This document shows, one piece after another, positions 7,237-15,306 of a DNA stretch of 18,306 bases. The notes under the pieces were generated by a model. That model was given only the letters and a program-made list of their open reading frames with translations. It searched no databases and was not told the origin of the DNA. Within the stretch, counting starts at the first letter, position 1. Every line of letters begins with the position of its first letter. The stretch is from Chrysochromulina parva. Its lineage: Eukaryota; Haptophyta; Prymnesiales; Chrysochromulinaceae. A program made the translations under genes and the position numbers. Location: assembly GCA_002887195.1 (NCBI GenBank), contig PJAB01001002.1, positions 1 to 18,306 of the forward strand. The letters run 5' to 3'.

Positions 7237-10200
7237 TCAGAAATCACCTCCGCGGGCTTCCCGTGTGCAGTTTCCGATACGCCGCACGAGCTCTATCTTC
7301 TCTCTCTCCTCAGGCACGTAGCTCTCGAGTACATAGTCTCCATTCACATAGCCTCCTGCTGGAGAGAGCACATAGTCCGCCGCCAAAATCTCGTCAAAGT
7401 CGGGAAAGCCCAGCGTCTCCCAGCCAGCGTAGCGATCGCGAAAGGTAGTGAAGAACGAGCTGGTGATGTTGCAATCAGCGGTGTTGGCCGCTTCCTCAAC
7501 GGACGCGGCGTAGGCCCCAATCAGAATTGGCGAGGTCGAAATAGCAATCTCGGGCGGTACGTAGTACCATGATGATTGGACGGTGAGCGGTTCCGACACG
7601 ATGGCGACAACCTTGGTGCCATTGAGGTCGCATCGTTCGATGATGCGGCCGGGCACGGTCGATCGGCACGGGAAGGCAGAGAAGATCTGAAAGAGCACGA
7701 CAGTAAGGAAGAAGCGCCACTTTTTCATGAGCTTGGCGCGGAGGACCGAATAGTTGAGACCCGACAGAGAGAGCTCCTCTTGCATCGCCGCCATCTCTTC
7801 CTCCTTGAAATCAAAGTGCGATTGGACCTTTTCGTCCATGTTGCCTCCTTGCATCCCTTGGACGCGCAGCTTGCGCATGGCGATGATCTTGGCGGCGATT
7901 TGTGAGGTTCCGTGCATCGTATTCTTGCCTAGGAGAGTGCTTCGCATCTTTGCACGCAGCCATACGCGCGCAATCCACGAAGCAGCTGGCTTGATGCAGA
8001 GGAGCACAGCGAAACGCGCCCACACATTGCGCAGCTCGCAGGGACGCACCTGAGAGACGAGAGCGAGAGCGAGAGCGCGAGAGAGCAAGCAAGGGCTGGG
8101 GTCGCTGGAAAAAAAGGATGAGAGCAAGGGGGCCCTGGACGGGTTCTGGACGGGCCGGCGCGGCGTACAAGGATAGTGGAGCCCTCGAGAGAGTAGAATC
8201 CTTGGCGCCAGATCATGACTGTCACGACCGTCGGCACGATCAGCAAGGCACACACGTCGGCGAGGTCAAACTGCCAGCCGATGCGCGCGAGGTACTGCAA
8301 CCGGATCAACGGGTCTTGGTTCGGGTCAAAGTTCTTAAGCTTGTCCTTCGTCTTCTTCCCCGTGAGGAAATTGAAGATGCGATTCCCCAATCCGCATCTC
8401 GCGACCAGGACCTCGGTGGTGCCGGAGTTGCGCAAGACGATGTTGATCTGCAGGAGGAGAAAGGGAGGGCCGAGGATCAGTTGTGGAGAGGTCAAGGACG
8501 TGAGCGAGGTGGGTGGAATCGAGAGGAGAGGGCTCGACACCTGGAGCACGATCTGCTGCAAGACCCACGAAATGGTGAGAGGTGTGTCCATTGATCTCAG
8601 CGTGAAGAAGGAATAGAGGAAGACGAAGTCAAAGAACTGGAACGGGAAGAGGAGATGTGCACAAGCATTGGGCGTGGCGACCAGCTCAAGAGAGAGCTTT
8701 CCGAAACTGGTGACCATGATGAAGATGCTGAGGTGTATGATCATCGTGAGCAGTGGTACGAAGGTCTGGACGAGCGTGCCCTTCCCTTTGGGCACTGGAT
8801 AGAGGCCACTGCTACTGCTACTGCTACTGCTGTTGAAGTCGTCACTGCTCATGTTAAAGTGGCCATTGCTCATGTTAAAGTGGCCACTGCTCGTGTCGGC
8901 CACGTGAAGCCATGCAGACGTCACCTCAGCCACGTGGCCAACACCAGCCTCGATTTCGGTGAACGCAAGGGTCAAGTAATACTCAACGAATATGTCAATC
9001 AACGCCGCCTTGAGGGCCACGCGATAGAGCACGATGATAAAGAACATGCCGTGTGCAATGGAGAAGCGCGGCCGGTTCTCTAGCCGGAGGTCGCGCACGC
9101 AGATGACTATCGAGGGCACAATGAAGAGGATCGAGTACAAGTGCCACATCTCTTCGATTTGCGCCCAATAGATCAGGTGCTCCACGACCGTGTTTGCGAC
9201 GAGGTCGAACAAGGACGCCGCAAAGATTGGCCAGCTGAAAAAGAGCAGCCGTCGCCTCCGCTCTGCGAGCTCAGCACGCATACGCCGGCGAGCTTTTCGT
9301 TGCCGAAACTTACGCTGCAGCCGCGTCGCGGCTTCTAGATCCATCCAGGCAGTCTCTCCCACACCCGAGGCCTCAACCCTCGGGCGAAACCTCACTGTGA
9401 AGTGGACAGTACCCTCGGGGGAGAGTGCCTGCTTGAACTCATGGCTCTGGTTCCCGTCAAGGACGTTGAGAGCGACGACACACTCGCCGAGCTTGTCGTC
9501 CGTTGAGTTGAGCATGTCGCGCATCGAACCGAAATCCTTATCCATGACGATCAGCGAGAGCTTCCCACTGAGCATGAGCTCCTCGCTCATGCGCTCGCTG
9601 ATCACGATGGACTCTTCCCACAGAGGCGTGACCGTCTTCTCCTTGACACCCGAACGGACTTCCTTTAAGATCACTTGATCGAAGATGCTGAACTTGAAGA
9701 CAACGTACGGATCACTCTTGCCGTTCATGTCCTTGGCCTTCAGTCCACTCGCCGAGTGCAGATTGACTGAAAGCTGGCCGAGCTGGCTGAGCAGGCTGCC
9801 GGCGTCCAAGGGCTGAAGGAGGGACAAGTCTGATGGTGATGGTGCGACGCGGGCACGGTAATCCATGTCGCCCCTCTCATGGTATGATCTTATTGATGGC
9901 GCGCCTGGGGTCGCTGTGCCACCGGCTAGGGCTGCCCGACTGCCCGCGGCACCTTGCGGCGGCACTATAGTCTTGCCATTGAACTTGGTGGCCACAACCT
10001 TGAACTGTGTGAGCGGCATCTGCTCTTGGCCCCACGCAGGCCGTTGCACCAAAACGTTGCTCCAACCAGCAGCGCCAGGCGAGGGTGGCGACGGCGGGAT
10101 GCTGACAGGAGGCGGCGGAAAGATTCCGGCTCCATGCGATAGTGCATCTGAGGGTGATACTTTCAAGGCAGGCGCGTCCTGCCGCGATGGTGATGGTGCG

Positions 10201-12586
10201 ACGCGGGAACGGGAACCAGCACCGCGTGACACCTTTGTGCTGGTTGCCGTTCCCGCGTCGCACCCCTGCATCGTGTTGCTCCTCCGCGTCGTACCAGGCG
10301 AACGTTTTTCTTCGGCTGCAACGCTGGCGGCATGAGCGAGGCCACTAGCCCGCCCGCGGCGGTACCGCAACAAGAACACCCCCAAGGGAAGTGCAATATA
10401 GATGATGAGCTTGCCGAGGATGTCAACTGCGAGGATGTTGCTCACCCTTGAGACACCTTCAAACACGCCCCACCAGTTGCTGACAAGATGTAGAGCTGTG
10501 AGAATGAAGGGCGTCGTGAACTGGGTAGCGCGGATCAGTCGGACGATGATCGCCTCGCCCCTGTCATTGTTTGTGTGGTTAAAGTTGAAAGAGATTGCAA
10601 GGGCGCTTGTATCGCGAAGCGGCACCCACTGCAATGCATCATGACGCAAACCAGAAGGGAGGTTATCGCGGGGGGGGGGGGAGGAATCACGCGCACAGCG
10701 GGCTTGGGAGAGGAGACAGGCCGCACCGAGATATGCACGAAGCATGCATTCCACACCAGGTTGGCAAGTGCTTCGAAGGCCAAGTTACTCGCATACGCCA
10801 TAGGAATCAGGATGAGGACGACGACCGGACCTCCGAGCCAGACGGAGAAAATGCGCCCCGCTAGAAGGCCTGTGCGCCTTGCAAGCCTCTGTCCTGCCTG
10901 ATCAGTCTCCTGTGTCATCTTGTGCATGGCAGCGTTCAGTTTCCTTTCCGCCCTTTGCTGCGCCTTCACCTCGGCAGCTGCGCGAAATGCTTGCTCCTTA
11001 GCGAGCTTACCTGAGTTCTTCGCCATCTCAGCAGAGCTCGTCGCAATCTTCGCTGAGTTCTTCGTGAGTTCCATAGCGCCGCCTGCCGCCATCCGCACCG
11101 AGTCTCCCGTCAAGTTCACGACGCCGGCCATGGTGTTGGCGAGGATTTTGCCCTGTATCACATCGTTGAACGTCACATCCCTCATAGCGTTCACAGCGCC
11201 CATCGCGCCGCCCTTGAGTAGCGCCCCGCCGTCTCCCAAAGCGCCTAGCGCCCCGGTCGTTACACCCAACGTAGCGCCCAACGCCTCGTCCTTGAGGTTC
11301 GTGACGTTTCGTAGACCACCGGCCAGCTGGTTCTGGAGATTCTGCTCCACCGACATCGATCTTCGCTTCACCTCCATGGCCTCTGCGAACGTCGCCAGGT
11401 CGCTTGGCTCATGCGGTACCAGCTGGAAGTAAATCGGGTCGCCCCCGAAGATCTCGTACACGAGCGCGCCATGCTCGATCATGGAGGCAGTCGCATCCTC
11501 GTCCAGCCAATGGCCGTCGAACGCCTCGTCCGCGTGTAGCCACCCGAACGCGGCGAACCCAGCGTCTTGCAACATACCGACCGTGACCGGTACGACTCGT
11601 CCGGCTTGCCGCATGCCGTGCAGGGCGTCACGAGAGGGAGCAAAGGGCCCGTCAAAGTGCATCTGGTAGTCGGACGCCACGAACGTGAGCGCATTCGCCT
11701 GGATTAGCTTGTCAGACTCATCGAAGAAGAGGAAGCCGCCCACGAGCAGCAAGAAGGCCCATTTCTCGTCCGCGAGGTTGAGAGACTCGAGCCTCTTCTC
11801 CAGACTGTTGAACACGAGCGCCGACAGATCGACAGGAGCGTCCATCTCTTTCGGACTTTCAGAGTTGCCTCGGAAGTTCATAGGTAAAATGGGAGACATA
11901 GGCAAGATGGGCTTGAAATGGCCCAAGTTTCCGGGCAGGCTCCTGAACGGGACGACGGGAGGGAGGGAGCCTCGCCTACTTTTCGAGACGCTCCCTGAGC
12001 CACTTTGGGCTGCTTGTGCTTCCTGTGCTTCCTGTGCCTGTGCCTCTTGGTCAGGGCTATCAAGCTGCCACATGAGTGGACCAACACAACGGAAGCCGAG
12101 CGATTCGTAGAAGGAGGCCGGGAAGCAATCCACAGCCGCAGGCTCATTTTGACCGATCGGTGAGGATGCCGATAATGCCGGAAGACTTGGCGGCGATATG
12201 GGGACGGCCACTTCGAGACGCTTCGATTCGGGCGTTGAGATGGCGTACATGGCCGGGTAGGCGAACGCGAACGATGCGGCCTGGTTGGGCATGGCCGCAG
12301 CCTCACGCGTCTCCAGAGGCACAGTGATCGCATGTTTTGGCGAGACACGGCCGCGTACGTGTAGCGTTTTCCCTTTTCCAATGCCGCACGCTGCCTCCAG
12401 CATGTTCCACTGCCTTGTTGGGCCGGTCACCAAGTAGTACTCCTCCGCAACGGACAGCTCAAGAGGAACTTGAGGTTGCAGCGTCAGCGACATGGCGTGT
12501 TCAGCCAAGTTTTCTTCCTCCTCCGGGCTTCTTCTTTTTCTCCGCTCCTTGCTTCTTTCTCCGGAAGAGAAAAGACCAGCGAGCAT
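7237..12586 (-). CDS. Multi-pass membrane protein with C2 domain and IQ-like motif (four exons, about 1679 residues)
   Basis: Exons are 12586-10727, 10628-8541, 8447-8169 and 8049-7237 (620, 696, 93 and 270 codons plus stop). All three introns are GT-AG and phase 0, and the frame joins exactly at each. ATG 12586 has A at -3; Met32 (12493) is the alternative start. Residues 1-560 form an unrecognised soluble region ending in an Ala/Lys-rich amphipathic stretch. Hydrophobic segments follow at about 579-600, 655-673 and 684-707. A Pro/Ser-rich linker leads to a C2 domain at about 902-1036. It keeps Asp at 920, 926, 983 and 985 and the DDKLGE end, so calcium-dependent membrane binding is plausible. 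An IQ-like basic helix at 1051-1070 (ATRLQRKFRQRKARRRM) could bind calmodulin. More membrane segments lie at about 1080-1108, 1115-1132, 1144-1175, 1239-1263, 1278-1298 and 1378-1396, with two weaker ones in exon 4. NXS/T sequons near 1205-1220 and in the C-terminal tail suggest both face the lumen or outside. I recognise no family for the whole. Confidence 0.75.
8050..8168 (-). other. Intron 3 of the C2-protein gene (119 bp)
   Basis: Donor ATCCTT|GTACGC and acceptor CGTCTCTCAG|GTGCGT. A strong CTCTCG-type pyrimidine tract precedes the acceptor. It joins ...LEGSTIL to VRPCELRN... in phase 0 and moves translation from one long frame to the next. Confidence 0.75.
8448..8540 (-). other. Intron 2 of the C2-protein gene (93 bp, open in frame)
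   Basis: Donor CTCCAG|GTGTCG and acceptor CTCCTGCAG|ATCAAC preceded by a long pyrimidine tract. The length is a multiple of three and there is no stop, so retention would add 31 Ser/Pro/Leu-rich residues. The splice-like ends, and a size close to intron 1, argue for an intron. Confidence 0.75.
8808..8888. repeat. Coding repeats: Ser microsatellite and 21-bp sequon repeat
   Basis: Within exon 2 of the C2-protein gene. 8808-8831 is an ACT/GCT alternation encoding a Ser run. 8847-8888 is two 21-bp copies differing at one position, each encoding GHFNMS with a neighbouring residue. A diverged third copy reads DDFNSS. Each copy contains an N-X-S sequon, so the repeat multiplies potential N-glycosylation sites in a loop between membrane segments. 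Confidence 0.8.
9835..9858. repeat. Dispersed copy of the inverted-repeat core
   Basis: This matches 10187-10210, the left edge and arm of the inverted repeat at 10195-10264, at all but one base. On the minus strand both copies encode RVAPSPS, so the protein linker carries the heptapeptide twice, about 118 residues apart. Confidence 0.8.
10195..10264. repeat. 28-bp inverted repeat with 14-nt loop inside coding sequence
   Basis: The arms 10195-10222 and 10237-10264 are reverse complements at 27 of 28 positions and are separated by 14 nt. The element is in frame in exon 2 of the C2-protein gene and encodes part of the Ser/Arg/Thr-rich linker before the C2 domain. The stem is GC-rich, so it would form a strong hairpin in RNA or single-stranded DNA. 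Its origin (small palindromic insertion or foldback duplication) is inferred. Confidence 0.85.
10629..10726 (-). other. Intron 1 of the C2-protein gene (98 bp)
   Basis: Donor ATCTCG|GTGCGG and acceptor CATTGCAG|TGGGTG. It holds a run of 12 C on the coding strand. Removing it joins ...NACFVHIS to WVPLRDTS... at a codon boundary, linking two otherwise separate long frames. Confidence 0.8.
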
Positions 12587-12898
12587 GCTGCCTCAGCGAT
12601 CCTGGGACGAGCCACTCTCACGGATGGCGGTGAAACCCGTCGCGCCAAGGAATCCGCCGCGGCGGACCGAGAAAGCACCAGTCCGAATCGCCGAAGACCG
12701 TGCGTGCCAACTGCACAGGAAAAAAGTCACCGAACTGTGTACATGTTCAGTAGTAATCCGACTGTACATGTACCGGGTACTGCGTGGGGCGTTGAAAGCA
12801 CCGCGTCGCGTCGGGCGTGCAAGGTGAGCCTTCATGTCGTTTCGAGTGTCAAGTTCTGACTTTGGAGGCAACCTTCCCGATTTGCCGAGGGGCCCTGC
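12587..12898. promoter_or_regulatory. Divergent promoter region between the C2-protein and SPRY-protein genes
   Basis: 312 bp separate the two ATGs. The stretch holds the 5' UTRs and probably a shared, bidirectional promoter. No TATA box is clear. Two related GTACATG-centred words (ACTGTGTACATGT at 12734-12746 and ACTGTACATGTAC at 12761-12773) and a further GGGTAC at 12775-12780 form a small cluster. No coding frame here looks real. Confidence 0.5.
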
Positions 12899-14914
12899 AT
12901 GTCGTGGGTGCGCTGCGTATCGTGCTTCCTGCCACCGCCTCACGTCGAGGGCCTCTTCAAGAACGGAGACCGCGTGCGCGTCCATGGACAGAAGATCCTG
13001 CACTTCAAGTCAGCACGCAGTGTCCTGCTCGCTGACCGCGCGGCTGTGGGCTGGCCCACACGCACGACTCTGAAGGGCATCACGGGACTGGCTGGCGAGA
13101 CGATCGATCTCGCAACAATGGCCGACCCGCCCGTCCCAGGCGTTCAGGTGATCAACGTGCCTGCACTGGAGGAGGAGGAGGAGCATGCCGACCTCATCTT
13201 TGGCGATCAGATCTACAACATCGACATCTGGTATTCGGTGGCCCTGGAGGCTTCGCAGCGGCGTTGCTTCAAGTGCTGGATCCGCGTGGTGGCCCAGGAG
13301 GACGCGGAGCGCAAAGCGTGGAAGTCGAGCATGTCGAACGTTTTCACGCGTCGAGCGAAGGCCGAGGAGGCGGTCACCGGCCTCGAGCCGGTGCGGCGCG
13401 GTAAATCGGGTCGACGGGGCGGATACGACTATGACGGCGGGAGCGGCCGCGACGACCGCATACAGCAGCTCTCGTCGTCGGGAGAGGACCTCTCGGGCTG
13501 GGACGGGACTGGGCCACCTCCGCCAGGCAGCGCGTACAAGTACAGCGGCGGCGACCACAGGACCGGCCTGCATAACCAGCTCGTGTGGAATCCGGTCATG
13601 ATGACGTGGGAGGACGTTCTAGTGGACCCCGAAAGCGCTTGGCGCGCGCTACGCTCGTGGAGGCTCTTTCGCATCTGGCGGCTGCGCGCCGAGGAGCGCA
13701 AGCGGCGGCAGGAGGTCGCCCGCAAGGCCGTTAAATTCATGACCATGAAAGGAGACGACCGACTGAAGCTGCGCGGTTTGCAGGCATTCGCGAGCCGTTC
13801 GCCCTTCTGGGATCCCAAGTTGTCGAGCCCTGCGGTCATTTACTCCCCCGACCGCTTCTGGTGTGAGTCGACCGTGCACCAGGAGCGCGAGGGCGCGCAC
13901 GGCTGGCCTCTCATCAAGGCGGAAAGCAAGAGCGTCTACCGCTTCGGATTTCGAATCGCTGGCAGCGGCGGCGGGATGGTGGTGGGCGTCTCTGATGCTT
14001 CTCATCCTGACGAGCCCCTCGAAGTGGCGTCCGCTTGGGGTCTGCACCTGACGCACGGCGCGCTGTTCACGAAGCACAATGACCGGAGCCAGCGCGGCAC
14101 CCTCTCCACGAAGACGCTTCTCACCGATGTCTTCGAGTACGATGATGAGAAAGGCGAGCCGGTCGATAACGTGGTCGACCTAACGGTCGAGGTAGACTAC
14201 ACACACGCCACCGGAGGTCGACTCTCATTCGGGGTCGCGGGGGGGCCACTCATCGAAGCCCCCGTGGTCTTGCCCAGCTGTGTACGACCGTGGGCCTACC
14301 TGTGGAACGACTTCGACTCGGTCGCCCTTGATGGGCGTCTACAGGTCAGCCGGCACCGGGCGCTCAAAGATTCACCGAGATCCCCACCCAAAGATCCGTC
14401 AGCACCGGGACCACTGCCGCTGCGGCTGCGCCATAAGCCGCCGCCCTTCAGCCACACGAGCGCCGAGAGCCTCGAACGCACGCTCAGCGGCCTCGCCGCT
14501 GGACCCAAAGTCGGTTACATGCCCTCTTGGCTCCTCTCCTACCGATCCGACAGCGGCAGTGGCAGCGGCACAGCGACCGATGGCGGCGTCACGCCAAAGC
14601 GCAGTGCATCGGCGTCGCGCCGGAAGCGGCACGGCCTCCACGCGCGCATCCACGTTGAGGAGAGCACCAGCCCCAGCAAGCGATGGGTCTCGCCGCGCCA
14701 GGCGCGCCGTTCCCCAACGCCCAAGTCTCACAGCGCAGATGAAGATCATCCCCGTAAGGAGCCGCTGCGCTCGCCAGGGAGGGCGTCGCCGCGCTCGGCG
14801 TCGATGCTCTCGCCGCGCTCGTCGCGCGGACGTGGGCCTGTGCACATGTGGGACATGGTCCGTCATGTCACGAACATGTACATGGACCTGCCCATGCAGC
14901 TCAAGCAGCAGTAG
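12899..14914 (+). CDS. SPRY (B30.2-like) domain protein with a basic, disordered C-terminus
   Basis: A 671-residue intronless frame. An in-frame TGA at 12857-12859 makes ATG 12899 the first possible start, though its context is weak (T at -3). Residues 1-150 are a folded-looking region ending in an amphipathic Trp-containing helix (EDAERKAWKSSM). This resembles the end of a pleckstrin-homology domain, but the match is not firm. About 150-225 is Gly/Asp/Ser-rich linker. About 245-285 is a Trp/Arg/Lys-rich basic helix. About 345-480 fits a SPRY fold: SVYRFGFRI, GGMVVGVSD, then the closing CVRPWAYLWNDFDSVAL, which parallels the usual RP-x(4,5)-Y...DSV-L end of SPRY domains. About 485-645 is Ser/Pro/Arg-rich with many SP sites, likely disordered and phosphorylated. 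The last about 25 residues are Met-rich. SPRY domains bind partner proteins; the partner here is unknown. It is transcribed divergently from the C2-protein gene. Confidence 0.8.
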   Translation: MSWVRCVSCFLPPPHVEGLFKNGDRVRVHGQKILHFKSARSVLLADRAAVGWPTRTTLKGITGLAGETIDLATMADPPVPGVQVINVPALEEEEEHADLIFGDQIYNIDIWYSVALEASQRRCFKCWIRVVAQEDAERKAWKSSMSNVFTRRAKAEEAVTGLEPVRRGKSGRRGGYDYDGGSGRDDRIQQLSSSGEDLSGWDGTGPPPPGSAYKYSGGDHRTGLHNQLVWNPVMMTWEDVLVDPESAWRALRSWRLFRIWRLRAEERKRRQEVARKAVKFMTMKGDDRLKLRGLQAFASRSPFWDPKLSSPAVIYSPDRFWCESTVHQEREGAHGWPLIKAESKSVYRFGFRIAGSGGGMVVGVSDASHPDEPLEVASAWGLHLTHGALFTKHNDRSQRGTLSTKTLLTDVFEYDDEKGEPVDNVVDLTVEVDYTHATGGRLSFGVAGGPLIEAPVVLPSCVRPWAYLWNDFDSVALDGRLQVSRHRALKDSPRSPPKDPSAPGPLPLRLRHKPPPFSHTSAESLERTLSGLAAGPKVGYMPSWLLSYRSDSGSGSGTATDGGVTPKRSASASRRKRHGLHARIHVEESTSPSKRWVSPRQARRSPTPKSHSADEDHPRKEPLRSPGRASPRSASMLSPRSSRGRGPVHMWDMVRHVTNMYMDLPMQLKQQ

Positions 14915-15109
14915 GATGCCCAATACGCGGTCCAGTGCCACACCGCCCGGCCCGAGTAGGGCCAGGACTTTATTATGACGTATATGATGACTCCTTTCGG
15001 GTTGTGACAGTGCGGCACGGGCTACTGTACGGCTGTTGAGAAAAGGACTCGCTTTCCCCCGATTCTCCGTCCCGCACACCGCTCGGTCCGTGGTCCGACC
15101 CGCCGCGCG

Positions 15110-15125
15110 GCCCGGCGCGCCGGGC
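15110..15125. repeat. 16-bp perfect GC palindrome
   Basis: GCCCGGCGCGCCGGGC equals its own reverse complement and sits in a run of CCGG/GGCC words between convergent genes. It could form a hairpin, or simply reflect local GC bias. Confidence 0.7.
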
Positions 15126-15172
15126 GGCCCGGCCGGCGGTCGCCCGCAACCGAGAACCGTACAGGCGCGCCT

Positions 15173-15194
15173 AAGTGAAACGTTTAGACGTTTC
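15173..15194 (+). promoter_or_regulatory. AAGTGAAACGTTTA motif with 7-bp inverted repeat
   Basis: 15173-15186 repeats the 14-mer found upstream of the coiled-coil gene. 15177-15194 also forms GAAACGT-TTAG-ACGTTTC, a 7-bp stem with a 4-nt loop. It lies between convergent genes, so a promoter role is less obvious here than at 3666. Confidence 0.3.
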
Positions 15195-15306
15195 GAAATC
15201 GCGCCGCTTTTCGCCCGCGTATACGGAAGGGCTACACGTTCGAATAGTGACCGACGAAGCTCGAAGGGGCCGCTTTACGCGGTTTCGCGTGTTACTACAA
15301 CAGTAA

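Larger units (their letters stand above)
14915..15306. other. Intergenic between convergent genes
   Basis: 392 bp between the 3' ends of the SPRY and glycosyltransferase genes, so it should hold both 3' UTRs. No gene is seen. 15095-15150 is almost pure G+C and contains a 16-bp perfect palindrome (15110-15125). 15173-15194 holds the AAGTGAAACGTTTA motif and a small inverted repeat. Confidence 0.5.

Noticed and set aside
11500..11760. Possible ryanodine-receptor-type or other named domain in the N-terminal region of the C2 protein
   Set aside because: The presence of SPRY next door suggested it, but I could not match residues to a family pattern, so no domain is claimed.
12593..13003. Minus-strand frame of 136 codons over the divergent promoter
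   Set aside because: It overlaps the SPRY gene start and the promoter, has no recognisable content and an Arg/Ser-rich, shadow-like composition.
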